Shown: piece after piece, positions 11,482-19,366 of the stretch
Layout: the number at the start of each line of letters is the position of its first letter
How positions within the stretch are numbered: the stretch's first letter is position 1
Source of the DNA: VRUE01 sp963703235
GTDB lineage: Bacteria > Actinomycetota > Thermoleophilia > Solirubrobacterales > 70-9
Assembly: GCA_963703235.1 (NCBI GenBank)
Contig: OY969802.1
Span: 1,612,001-1,676,000, forward strand
Length of the DNA stretch: 64,000 bases
Reading direction: 5' to 3'
Notes under the pieces: model-generated
Told to the model about the DNA's origin: nothing
The model's input: the letters and a program-made list of their open reading frames with translations, nothing else
The model's database searches: none
Program-made: the position numbers and the translations under genes

Positions 11482-12002
11482 GGAAGCTGCTCGCCGCCGG
11501 CTCGACCCTCGGCCTGCTCGCCCACAACGCCTTCGAGACCCGCGCCGGCGTCGGGCTCGTCTTCGAGCCCTTCATCGGCCGCCGCGGCGCCCTGGCGATG
11601 TGGGGCGTCTACTTCCCGCTGATGCTCGGCGCCGCTTTGCGCGACGGCGAGCGAGCCCGGCAGCTCACCGCCTTCGGCGCCGGGATCGGCGTCGCCGGCG
11701 TCGCCGTCCACTTCAAAGCCTGGCCCTGGTCGCTGCACAACGGCCTACCGATGCTCGACGAAGCCGAGGGGCTCAGCGAGGACCAGCTACCCGCCTACAA
11801 CGCCGTGCTCTGGTTCTGGCTCCTCTGCAGCGCCCTCAGCCTGCCGGCCGCCAACCGGCCCGGCGCGCGCCGCTTCGCCGTCGCCGGCCTGCTCAACTTC
11901 CCGATCCTGCTCGCCTCGGCCCGCCACCACTTCAGCTGGGCGCGCGAGCAGGCGCGGCTCGAACCGGACCGCTGGAGCCCGGCGCTGCGCGAGGAGTCGT
12001 GA
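11478..12002 (+). CDS. Small polytopic membrane protein, unknown function
   Basis: 174 residues from GTG at 11478, overlapping the FAH stop. Four or so hydrophobic stretches are visible: the N-terminal LLAAGSTLGLLAHNAF, ALAMWGVYFPLMLGAAL, LTAFGAGIGVAGVAVHF, and NAVLWFWLLCSALSLPA with FPILLASARHHFSW. I do not recognise the family. The four-base overlaps on both sides place it in a three-gene unit with a FAH-family hydrolase and a NodB-type deacetylase. Confidence 0.65.
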   Translation: MRKLLAAGSTLGLLAHNAFETRAGVGLVFEPFIGRRGALAMWGVYFPLMLGAALRDGERARQLTAFGAGIGVAGVAVHFKAWPWSLHNGLPMLDEAEGLSEDQLPAYNAVLWFWLLCSALSLPAANRPGARRFAVAGLLNFPILLASARHHFSWAREQARLEPDRWSPALREES

Positions 12003-12850
12003 GCGTCCCGAGCTGGCCGAACGGCGCCCGCGGCGCCCTCAGCCTCAGCTTCGACAACCTCGGCGAGGCGGCGGAGATCGAGCTGGGCGCGGTCGACCCG
12101 AAAGCGCCTCGCGAGAGGCACTTCACCGTCGAGCGAGTCCTGCCGTCGCTCCTCGACGCTCTCGACGAGCACGAGATCGCCGCGACCTTCTTCGCCGAGG
12201 GCCTCAACGCCGAGCTCTACCCCGAGGAGCTGATCGAGATCGCGGCTCGGGGACACGAGGTCGCCTACCACGCCTGGCGCCACGAGCAGTGGGCCGACCT
12301 CTCGGCCGCCCAGCAGGCCGAGAATCTGAGCCGGGGCGCCACCGCCTTCCGCGCGCTCGGCCTCGACCCGGCCGGCCTGCGACCGCCGGGCGGAGGCCTC
12401 GGCCCCGGCGGTGTCGAGGTCCTGCGCAAGACTGGCCTGCGCTACTGCTCGCCCGCCGGGAAGGGCATCGGGGCAGAGGACGGCGTTGCCCTGCTTCCCT
12501 TCCAGTGGCGCCACGTCGACGCCACCTGCGTGCTGCCGCCTCTGGCACCCGTACGGGAAGAGATGACCGGCTCCCCCGACCCGCTCGACCCAACGACCTT
12601 CGTCGCCTTCCTCGACCGCGAGCTGACCGCCCTCGCTAACGAGGGCGGCTACATGACGATCGTCCTCCACCCCTTCATGCTCGAGTGGCTGGGCGAGGAA
12701 CAGCTAGGCGAGCTGCTGGCCGGCGTGGCGGCTCGCCGCGACGGCGACCTTTGGGTCAAGCCCTGCGCGGCGGTCGCCGCACACGTCCTCGCGGACCCGC
12801 GGAGCTTCGGGGACGGCGCGATCCTCGACGAGACCAGCTGGGCGGCCTAG
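11999..12850 (+). CDS. Polysaccharide deacetylase (NodB) family protein
   Basis: 283 residues from GTG at 11999, overlapping the previous stop (GTGA). NodB motifs are visible in order: SFDN (in place of TFDD), the metal motif HAWRHEQW near residue 90, RPPGGG near 125, and LHPFML near 220. It is therefore likely to be a metal-dependent amidase/deacetylase of the carbohydrate esterase 4 or PuuE-like type. No signal peptide is seen, which favours a cytoplasmic amidase over a cell-wall enzyme. The second Asp of the usual TFDDG motif is replaced by Asn. A hairpin follows 10 bases after the stop. Confidence 0.8.
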   Translation: MSVPSWPNGARGALSLSFDNLGEAAEIELGAVDPKAPRERHFTVERVLPSLLDALDEHEIAATFFAEGLNAELYPEELIEIAARGHEVAYHAWRHEQWADLSAAQQAENLSRGATAFRALGLDPAGLRPPGGGLGPGGVEVLRKTGLRYCSPAGKGIGAEDGVALLPFQWRHVDATCVLPPLAPVREEMTGSPDPLDPTTFVAFLDRELTALANEGGYMTIVLHPFMLEWLGEEQLGELLAGVAARRDGDLWVKPCAAVAAHVLADPRSFGDGAILDETSWAA

Positions 12851-12860
12851 GGACGCAGCG

Positions 12861-12912
12861 CGCTTCCGGTGCTCGAAATGTCCGCTATGGGTTCAAAAGG
12901 AGCACCGGAACG
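12861..12912. terminator. Hairpin between convergent genes; family D copy 1
   Basis: CGCTTCCGGTGCTC at 12861-12874 pairs with GAGCACCGGAACG at 12900-12912 around a 25-base loop containing TATGGG. It sits between two stop codons and can serve both directions. The whole element aligns without gaps to the palindromes at 34019-34075 and 35025-35075. Confidence 0.65.
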
Positions 12913-14334
12913 TCAGCCGCTCCGTTCGATGTGCCGCAGGGCCGACTGGGCGGCGTTGTAGCCGTTGATGCCGCCCGTGCCGGCGCCGGGGGGCGTCGCG
13001 GCGGAGCAGATGAAGACTCCCGGGACGCCGGTGCCGTAGGGGTCGAGGGCGAGGCGGGGGCGGACGAACGTCTGCAGCGGGGTGTTGGCGCCGGTGAGGA
13101 TGTCGCCGCCGACGTAGTTGGCGTTGTAGGCGGTGAGCGCGGCGGGGGTGCGGACGTGGCGGCCGACGATCCGCTCGCGCAGACCGGGGGCGAAGCGTTC
13201 GACCTGGTCGAGGATCGACTCGGTCGCGTCGCCCTCGTAGCCGTGGGGAACGTGGGCGTAGGCCCAGATCGGGTGGACGTCGCCGCGCGAGCGACTCGGG
13301 TCGGCGAGGTACTGCTGGCCGACGAGGACGAACGGGCGCTCCGGCATCCGGCCCCGGTTCGTCTCGCGCTCGGCGGCGACCGTCTCCTCGAAGGAGCCGA
13401 TCGCGTGGACGGTTCCGGCGCGGCCCGATGCCGGATCGGCCCAGGGGACGCCCCCCTCGACCGCCAGATCGAGCTTGAAGGCGCCCGGGCCGTGGCGGTA
13501 GCGCCGGTAGGCCCGCGCCACCCGGGGCGGCAGCCGGTCGCCGGCCAGGTCGGCGACAGCGCCCGGCGCCAGGTCGAGCACGACCGCGTCGGCCGCCGGC
13601 AGCTCGGCCAGCGAGCGGACCGGGCGCCCGGTCTCGATCCTGCCGCCGTGCTCGCGGACGACGGCGGCGAAGGCGTCGGCGATCGCCTGCGAGCCGCCGA
13701 CGGCGACCGGCCAGCCGTAGCGATGGCAGGCGCAGGTCAGCGCCATCCCGACAGCGGCGCTGAGCGGGCGAGAGAGAGGGCTGAACGAGTGGGCGGCGAC
13801 GCCGCCGAACAGGGCGCCGGCCTCGGCAGTGCCGAGTCTCCGCGCCAGCAGCGTCACCGGCGCCAGCCCCGGCAGGCCGAAACGGGCCAGCTGCAAAGGG
13901 TGCCGCGGCAGGTGCAGCAGCGGCCGGGTGATGTCCTCGCTGAGCGCATCGAAGCCCTCCGAGGGAGCGCCGAAGAATCGCTTCCAGGCTGGCCCCGCGT
14001 CCCCGAGGCCGGCGGCGGTGCGCTCGATCGAGCGCACCATCGTCGCCGCGCCGCCGCCGTCGAAGGGGTGCGAGAGGTCGATCTCCGGCCAGGCCCACTC
14101 CAGCCCGTACCGCTCGAGGTCGAGCGAGGTCACGGCCGGCGAGCCGACCGCCATCGCGTGGAAGGCGGAGCAATCGTCGTGGACGAGGCCGGGCAGGGTC
14201 AGCTCGCTGCTGCGGGTCCCGCCGCCGATCGTCTCGGCCGCCTCGATCACCGTCACCGCGACGCCGCGAGCGGCCAGCGTGGCGGCGCAGGCGAGACCGT
14301 TGGGCCCGGCGCCGACGACGACCGCGCTGCTCAT
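12913..14334 (-). CDS. Phytoene desaturase (CrtI)-like FAD-dependent oxidoreductase
   Basis: 473 residues from ATG at 14334, overlapping the upstream stop (ATGA). The N-terminal dinucleotide fold AVVVGAGPNGLACAATLAARG and EAAETIGGGTRSSEL are typical of the CrtI/amine-oxidase group, and PGVFICSAATPPGAGTGGING is the C-terminal FAD-binding segment. Members desaturate or isomerise carotenoids, retinoids or related lipids. No other carotenoid gene is present, so the substrate is unknown. Coupling to the DUF3556 membrane protein suggests a joint role on a membrane lipid. Confidence 0.85.
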   Translation of the reverse strand: MSSAVVVGAGPNGLACAATLAARGVAVTVIEAAETIGGGTRSSELTLPGLVHDDCSAFHAMAVGSPAVTSLDLERYGLEWAWPEIDLSHPFDGGGAATMVRSIERTAAGLGDAGPAWKRFFGAPSEGFDALSEDITRPLLHLPRHPLQLARFGLPGLAPVTLLARRLGTAEAGALFGGVAAHSFSPLSRPLSAAVGMALTCACHRYGWPVAVGGSQAIADAFAAVVREHGGRIETGRPVRSLAELPAADAVVLDLAPGAVADLAGDRLPPRVARAYRRYRHGPGAFKLDLAVEGGVPWADPASGRAGTVHAIGSFEETVAAERETNRGRMPERPFVLVGQQYLADPSRSRGDVHPIWAYAHVPHGYEGDATESILDQVERFAPGLRERIVGRHVRTPAALTAYNANYVGGDILTGANTPLQTFVRPRLALDPYGTGVPGVFICSAATPPGAGTGGINGYNAAQSALRHIERSG

Positions 14335-16100
14335 GCAACGGGCGCCGGGGCGCGACCGCCCCCGGAACGATCGTCGTCGCCGGCCACGACCGGTCGAACC
14401 GGGAACGGCCGCCCGTCCAGCCAAGGCTGCCGCCCGACCATGTCGGCGACGTTCACCTCGCCCTCCTCGACCAGGCCGGTCGCCGCGTCGTAGATCCGGT
14501 AGCGCTGGCGCTGCACGTGAGCGGGCTGGGACTCGAGCGTCACCACCCGCAACTCGCCGGGCTCGAAGCCGCAGCGCTCCTGCACCGCCTCCAACAGGCG
14601 CCGGTCGTGGAAGTGGCCGTCGCCGAAGTTGTAGCCGAGCACCACCCCGGCGACCAGCTCCCCCTCGCGCACGTCGTAGGCGTCGACGTCGTCGACCGCC
14701 CGCGAGACGAGGCCGTTGAGGGCGCGGCCGTGCGAGTGCATCGAGCGGAAGGCGAGGCCTTTGTAGACGAGCACCTCGATCAGGTCCGGCTCGTAGAACC
14801 TCTCCAGCTGCTTCGTCACGATCGGCGCCGCCTTGACCAGCGAGCCGTCGAGCTTCTCCTCCGCCCCGCCCTGCTTGCGGAACAGCCACTGGCTGGTCGC
14901 CCAGTTGCCGGCGTAGTAGCGCATCGAGGGCAGGAACGAGACCAGGTCGGGGCGGAAGTTGCCGAGGACGGGGATGCCGACGCAGGTGACCGCCAGGATC
15001 GCGATCAGCAGCGGATCGTCGAGGGTCGAGAACGGCACCTCGCCGTAGTGGCCGAAGAGGAAGAAGAGGCCGAAGATCATGAAGACGTTCCACTCCAGCG
15101 GCACCGCGAGCGGGAAGGTGGAGAGGATGTGGAGGTGGAAGATCACCATCCCGGCGACGGCGATCGTCCCCAGCGCGCCCCCCTGGCTGGCCAGCAGGAT
15201 CGCCGGCAGCGTGAACTCCATCACCGTGCCCAGGTGGGCCGCCAGGGCGCCGGTCCGCGAGGGCAGCAGGTCCTCGGGGTGGTCCCGGTAGAGCCGCCGC
15301 TTCGCCGCCCGCGAGCGGTTCCAGGGCGTGTTGCTGATCATCACCGTGACGACGAAGGGGAAGTGGCGGTTCAGCTTCGAAGAGGCGGCGCCCCACCAGA
15401 TGCAGACGAAGACGATCTGGGCGGCGACGATCAGGCTCCCGAGCGGGAAGAGGAAGATCAGCATCAGGTTGCCGTAGATCTCGGCCCGGGCCGCGAGGAA
15501 GGGCACCTTGTCGCGCAGGCCGAGGGCGACCAGCAGCGCCAGCGCCACGGCGACGGCGACCGGGTCGAGCCGGCCCGCCGCCGCGGCGCTCGCGTCGATG
15601 CCGCTCGTCAGCAGGTAGACGAGCGAGCCGAGCAGACCGGCGTAGAGCGCGACGTCGAGCCAGGTCCGGGACGTGCCGCGGGTCAGCGGCACCCGCTCCG
15701 GCCAGGGCGGCAGCCGGACCGTCCCCGGCCGCAGCCAGTAGAGGACCCCGCCGATCATCGGCGAGAAGCGCAGGGTCAGCGGCAACGAGCCGGCGCCGAG
15801 GCCGAGCACCTCCCACAGCATCGTCCAGACGACCGCCTTCTGGAAGACGATCGGCTCGGTCCACCAGCTGCCGACGTCGCCGAGGCCGCCGATCCCCTCG
15901 GTCGTCGCGGCGATCGCCAGCAGCCCGCCGCCCGCGTAGAGGACGAGCTTGACGACGTAGAGGAAGTAGACCGCGGGCGGGGTTCCGAACCCGTTCAGCG
16001 CCCAGTCCTGGGCCAGCGGCTTGATCCGCTCCAGGTGCGGCAGGCGCCTCCACCCATCGACGTCGTCGAAGGGCGGCGGCGCGGGCGTGAGGAGTCCCAT
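14331..16100 (-). CDS. DUF3556 family transmembrane protein
   Basis: 589 residues. The N-terminal third (WALNGFGTPPAVYFLYVVKL, WWTEPIVFQKAVVWTMLWEVLGLG, YWLRPGTVRLPPWPERVPLT) closely fits my recollection of the DUF3556 family of mycobacteria and related actinomycetes. About ten membrane segments are followed by a soluble C-terminal region of about 180 residues. The function is not known. Its stop overlaps the start of the CrtI-like oxidoreductase. A TACGCT box lies six bases before the ATG. Confidence 0.8.
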   Translation of the reverse strand: MGLLTPAPPPFDDVDGWRRLPHLERIKPLAQDWALNGFGTPPAVYFLYVVKLVLYAGGGLLAIAATTEGIGGLGDVGSWWTEPIVFQKAVVWTMLWEVLGLGAGSLPLTLRFSPMIGGVLYWLRPGTVRLPPWPERVPLTRGTSRTWLDVALYAGLLGSLVYLLTSGIDASAAAAGRLDPVAVAVALALLVALGLRDKVPFLAARAEIYGNLMLIFLFPLGSLIVAAQIVFVCIWWGAASSKLNRHFPFVVTVMISNTPWNRSRAAKRRLYRDHPEDLLPSRTGALAAHLGTVMEFTLPAILLASQGGALGTIAVAGMVIFHLHILSTFPLAVPLEWNVFMIFGLFFLFGHYGEVPFSTLDDPLLIAILAVTCVGIPVLGNFRPDLVSFLPSMRYYAGNWATSQWLFRKQGGAEEKLDGSLVKAAPIVTKQLERFYEPDLIEVLVYKGLAFRSMHSHGRALNGLVSRAVDDVDAYDVREGELVAGVVLGYNFGDGHFHDRRLLEAVQERCGFEPGELRVVTLESQPAHVQRQRYRIYDAATGLVEEGEVNVADMVGRQPWLDGRPFPVRPVVAGDDDRSGGGRAPAPVA

Positions 16101-16106
16101 GGACGG

Positions 16107-16112
16107 AGCGTA
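16107..16112 (-). promoter_or_regulatory. TACGCT -10 box upstream of the DUF3556 gene
   Basis: On the minus strand TACGCT is followed by six bases and then the ATG at 16100; no Shine-Dalgarno sequence is present. Confidence 0.4.
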
Positions 16113-16143
16113 TGGGGAGCGGCAGCGGACCGCCAGCGGAGAG

Positions 16144-17139
16144 CTAGCGGGCCCGGACCGCGGCGACCGTCTCCCGCAGCGTCTCGCGGGCGTCGTGGTG
16201 CGGCATCCAGCGCAGCTCGTGGCGGGCGCGCGAGGCGTCCATCAGCATCGGCCGCCGCAGGGCCTCGATCCAGGCCGCCTCGGCGGGCAGGAAGGGCAGC
16301 AGGGCGACGGCCTCGGCAGCCGCGTCGACCGCGAGGTGCGGCGCCGGCACCGCGTGCCAGCCCAGCTCGTGCGCGAGGTCGGAGACGGTCAGCTCACCGG
16401 GGCCGGCGAGGTTGTAGACGCCGGCGTCGCCGTGGCCGAGCGTTGCCGCGGCCAGCGCCGAAGCGACGTCGTCCTGGTGGACGAGCTGGAACGGCACGCC
16501 GGGGTCGGGCAGGACCGGCCGCAGCGCCGGTGCCCGCCGCAATGCCCAGCGCAGCGGGCTCGGGATCCTCCTGCCGAGGGCGAGCAGCGGGATCAGGTCG
16601 AGCAGCAGGGTCGCCTCCGGGCCGGCGACGATGCAGGGCCGGAAGACGTAGGCGCCGGTCTCCGATCCGGCCAGGGCGCTGGCGAGCTCCTCCTCGACCG
16701 CCGCCTTGTCGGCCGAGTAGGGATGCCGGTCGGTCCCCCGCGCCGGCAGCTCCTCCGTCAGCAGCTGCGGCAGGTCGCCGCGGAACCCGTAGGCGGCGAC
16801 CGACGAGGTGTAGACGAGCCGTTTGGCACCAGCCGCCGCCGCGGCCTCGAAGACGTTGCGCGAGCCGACCCGGTTGACCTCCCGCGTCTGCCCCGAGCCG
16901 GCGACGATCGCGAAGGCGAGGTGGACGACGACGTCGGCGCCCTCGACCAGATCCTCGACCGCCTCGCGGTCGAGGATGTCGCCGCGCCGGTACTCGACCT
17001 TGCGCCAGCCCTGGGCGCTCGGGTCGAAGTAGCGCCGCCCCATGCCGACGATCCGCCCCACCTCGGGCGAGCGCTCGAGCGCGGCGACGAACGGCTTGCC
17101 GATCTCGCCGGTGGGGCCGGTGACGGCGACGGTCAGCAT
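16144..17139 (-). CDS. NAD-dependent epimerase/dehydratase (extended SDR)
   Basis: 331 residues. TVAVTGPTGEIGKPFVAAL is the nucleotide-binding segment (GxxGxxG variant), followed by ADVVVHLAFAI, YTSSVAAYGF and the active-site YSADK. PFQLVHQDDVASAL is the usual late SDR motif. It probably acts on a nucleotide sugar or steroid/terpenoid-like alcohol; the substrate cannot be told. It is a single gene: 43 bases separate its stop from the DUF3556 start, and a strong terminator lies upstream. A CAGAAT box seven bases before the ATG may be its promoter. Confidence 0.82.
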   Translation of the reverse strand: MLTVAVTGPTGEIGKPFVAALERSPEVGRIVGMGRRYFDPSAQGWRKVEYRRGDILDREAVEDLVEGADVVVHLAFAIVAGSGQTREVNRVGSRNVFEAAAAAGAKRLVYTSSVAAYGFRGDLPQLLTEELPARGTDRHPYSADKAAVEEELASALAGSETGAYVFRPCIVAGPEATLLLDLIPLLALGRRIPSPLRWALRRAPALRPVLPDPGVPFQLVHQDDVASALAAATLGHGDAGVYNLAGPGELTVSDLAHELGWHAVPAPHLAVDAAAEAVALLPFLPAEAAWIEALRRPMLMDASRARHELRWMPHHDARETLRETVAAVRAR

Positions 17140-17187
17140 GGCGACGATTCTGCCCGATAGCTACTCGAGTCGACTGCCCTGCCGCCA

Positions 17188-17234
17188 ACGAGCCGTGAGT
17201 TAAGCACCCCTAGGGTGTCTAACTCACGGCTCGT
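17188..17234 (-). terminator. Long, near-perfect terminator hairpin after enoyl-CoA hydratase gene
   Basis: ACGAGCCGTGAGTTAAGCACC pairs with GGTGTCTAACTCACGGCTCGT with one mismatch around a short loop. The stop codon of the enoyl-CoA hydratase gene (17224-17226) lies inside the right arm. No U-tract follows, as is common in GC-rich actinomycetes. Confidence 0.7.
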
Positions 17235-17970
17235 CAGGGCTGGGGAGGCCGGGGCCCTCGCTGGCCCACTGCACTTGGCCCTCGCCCTCCACCTTGGAGC
17301 GGCCGACGACGTCGTCCCACTCGTGCAGCATCGCCTTCAGGCGGGCGACCGCCTCGGGCGGGTGGGCGGCGACCGTCGTGGCCAGCTCCAGCGCCGACTC
17401 CTCGGTGGTGGCCGCGGGCGCCACCCGGTTGACGAGGCCGAGCCGCAGCGCCTCGTCGGCGCCGACCGTGCGCGAGGTGAGCAGCAGGTACTTGGCGGCG
17501 GCGAGGCCGCAGAGGGTCACCAGGCGAGCCGGACCGACCGGAACCCCCAGCGCCGCACCCGGGAAGCGCATCCGCAGGTTGGCACCCCCCACCCTCATGT
17601 CGCAGGCGATCGCGATCTCGGCGCCGCCGCCGACGACGTCGCCGTGGCAGACCGCGGTTGTCGGCTTCGGGAAGCCGACAACCGCGTCGTAGAGGTCGGC
17701 GAAGAGCTGCATGCGCCGCACCTTGCCCTCCTCGTCGAGCTGCTCCTTGACGTCGGCGCCGGCCGAGAGGCCCATCCGATCCGAGGAGCTGACGACGAGC
17801 GCCCGCACCGCGTCGTCGCCGCGCGCCACCGCCAGGCGCTCGAGCAGCTCGACCAGCATCTGGGTGTCGATCGCGTTGCGGGCCTCTGGGCGCTCGAGGC
17901 GCAGCAGGGCAACGCCCTGCCCGTCGACCTCGTAACTCGTCCGCCGCTGGCCTTGGCCGTCGCCGCTCAT
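17224..17970 (-). CDS. Enoyl-CoA hydratase/isomerase family protein
   Basis: 248 residues with the crotonase fold. RLERPEARNAIDTQML is the N-terminal signature, LSAGADVKEQ the first oxyanion-hole segment, and CHGDVVGGGAEIAIACDMRVGG the second; the position of the usual catalytic Glu (GGGxE) is kept. It acts on acyl-CoA esters in fatty-acid or amino-acid catabolism. It begins 11 bases after pth, so it is probably the last gene of an rplY-pth unit, and it ends in a strong hairpin. Confidence 0.85.
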   Translation of the reverse strand: MSGDGQGQRRTSYEVDGQGVALLRLERPEARNAIDTQMLVELLERLAVARGDDAVRALVVSSSDRMGLSAGADVKEQLDEEGKVRRMQLFADLYDAVVGFPKPTTAVCHGDVVGGGAEIAIACDMRVGGANLRMRFPGAALGVPVGPARLVTLCGLAAAKYLLLTSRTVGADEALRLGLVNRVAPAATTEESALELATTVAAHPPEAVARLKAMLHEWDDVVGRSKVEGEGQVQWASEGPGLPSPDEP

Positions 17971-17981
17971 CGCGCCGGAAC

Positions 17982-18590
17982 CTAGTCGATCGCCTGCTCG
18001 TCGAGGCGCTGCACCAGCCGCTCCGCCTCGTCCGTCGCCCGGCCCACCAGCGCCGCCACCTCCTCGCGCCCCTCGCGGAAGCGGCCGAGGACGTAGCTGG
18101 AGACGATCTCCGGGTCGGTCGAGTCGGGGCGCCCGACCCCGACCCGGACCCGCCAGAACTCCCTCGAGCCGAGGCCGCGCTCGAGGCTCTTGAGGCCGTT
18201 GTGGCCGGCGAGGCCGCCGCCGAGGCGCGCCTGCACCTCGCCGAAGGGGAGATCGATCTCGTCGTGGAGGACGACGAGGCGGTCGAGCGGGACCTTGAGC
18301 GAACCGCGCGCCGGCCCGACCGAGTCGCCGGAGGCGTTCATGTAGGTCTGCGGCAGCAGGATCGCCACCCGCGGGCCGCCCGGGCCGGTGCGGCCTTCGG
18401 CCAGCAGCCCGCCGAAGCGTTTCTTCGCCCGCGGCAGGTCCCAGCGGCGCGAGAGCTCGGTGCCGACCTCGAAGCCGACGTTGTGCCGGGTCGCGGCGTG
18501 CTCGGAACCGGGGTTGCCGAGGCCGACGATCAGGATCCGGTCGCCCTGCTCGGCCTCGCCGCGGTCGTCGCGGCGGCGGAAGATCGACAG
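17982..18590 (-). CDS. pth: Peptidyl-tRNA hydrolase, likely CTG start
   Basis: 202 residues as called. Pth frees tRNA from peptidyl-tRNAs that drop off ribosomes. ILIVGLGNPGSEHAATRHNVGFEV carries the conserved Asn and catalytic His, LLPQTYMNASG and DEIDLPFGEVQARLGGGLAGHNGLKSL the rest of the site. No ATG, GTG or TTG exists in frame between the rplY stop and these residues. The first later GTG (18368) would delete the active site. The CTG at 18590 stands nine bases after GGGGAG, so I take it as the start; a CTG at 18596 is the alternative. Confidence 0.88.
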   Translation of the reverse strand: MSIFRRRDDRGEAEQGDRILIVGLGNPGSEHAATRHNVGFEVGTELSRRWDLPRAKKRFGGLLAEGRTGPGGPRVAILLPQTYMNASGDSVGPARGSLKVPLDRLVVLHDEIDLPFGEVQARLGGGLAGHNGLKSLERGLGSREFWRVRVGVGRPDSTDPEIVSSYVLGRFREGREEVAALVGRATDEAERLVQRLDEQAID

Positions 18591-18596
18591 CGGCAG

Positions 18597-19292
18597 CTAC
18601 TCCCCGCCGGAGTCGCCCGAGTCGCCGCCCTCGGCCTGCTCGCCGCCCTCCTCGGCGGCGGGGGCCTCGCCCTCCTCGCCGACCAGCTCGGCCTCCTCCT
18701 CGACCGCCGGCTCCGGCTCTTCCTCGACCCGAGGCGGCGAGAGGGTGGCGATCGTGACCTCCTCGGGGTCATCGGCGGCGAGCTTGACGCCCTCGGGGAC
18801 GGGAACTACGGAGAGCTGCAGGGTGTCGTTGATCTCCATCGCCGAGACGTCGGCGACGATCCGCTCGGGAATGTCGGTGGGCAGAGCTTCGACCGTGATC
18901 TCGCGGGTGACGTGCTCGAGCACGCCGCCGCCCTTGACGCCGGGTGCGACCTCGACCCCTTCCAGCTCGATCGCGACCTCGGCCTGGATCGCCTCGTCGA
19001 GCTTCACTTCCTGCAGGTCGATGTGCTGGAGGTCGCCGCGCACCGGGTGGAGCTGCTGCTCCTTGACGACCACCGGCACCGCTTTCGATCCCTCCAGCTC
19101 CAGGTCGAACAGCGCCTGGCCGCCGGCGAGCACCGTGCGGACCTCGCGTTCGGCCACCTGGAAGGGGCGGGCGTCCTTGCCGCCGCCGTAGACGACGCCG
19201 GGCACCAGGCCCTCGCCGCGCAGGCGACGGGAGCCGCGCGAGCCGAACTCGGCGCGGGGTGCGGCCTTGAGTTTTTCGCGGGCAGCGGCCAT
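18597..19292 (-). CDS. rplY: 50S ribosomal protein L25 / general stress protein Ctc
   Basis: 231 residues. The N-terminal 5S rRNA-binding L25 domain runs to about residue 95 (REKLKAAPRAEFGSRGSRRLRGEGLVPGVVYG begins it; HPVRGDLQHIDLQEV ends it). A TL5/CTC-type beta domain follows (VEVAPGVKGGGVLEHVTREITVEALP), and then an acidic Glu-rich tail of about 50 residues. The pair rplY-pth is a common bacterial order. A TATCCT box lies ten bases before the ATG. The GGGGAG in its last codons probably serves as the ribosome site for pth. Confidence 0.93.
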   Translation of the reverse strand: MAAAREKLKAAPRAEFGSRGSRRLRGEGLVPGVVYGGGKDARPFQVAEREVRTVLAGGQALFDLELEGSKAVPVVVKEQQLHPVRGDLQHIDLQEVKLDEAIQAEVAIELEGVEVAPGVKGGGVLEHVTREITVEALPTDIPERIVADVSAMEINDTLQLSVVPVPEGVKLAADDPEEVTIATLSPPRVEEEPEPAVEEEAELVGEEGEAPAAEEGGEQAEGGDSGDSGGE

Positions 19293-19366
19293 CGGACGGG
19301 AGAGGATAGAGAAGTGGAGCCATCTCGGGCGGGGCTCCGCCGCAGGCCGTGTGCGACCCTTCCGGC

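Noticed and set aside
12913..16053. One continuous 1046-codon minus-strand frame that could be read as a fusion protein
   Set aside because: The upstream part is the wrong frame of the DUF3556 gene; the real oxidoreductase starts at ATG 14334 with an ATGA overlap.
18368..18370. GTG at 18368 as the pth start
   Set aside because: It would remove the conserved Asn and catalytic His needed for activity.
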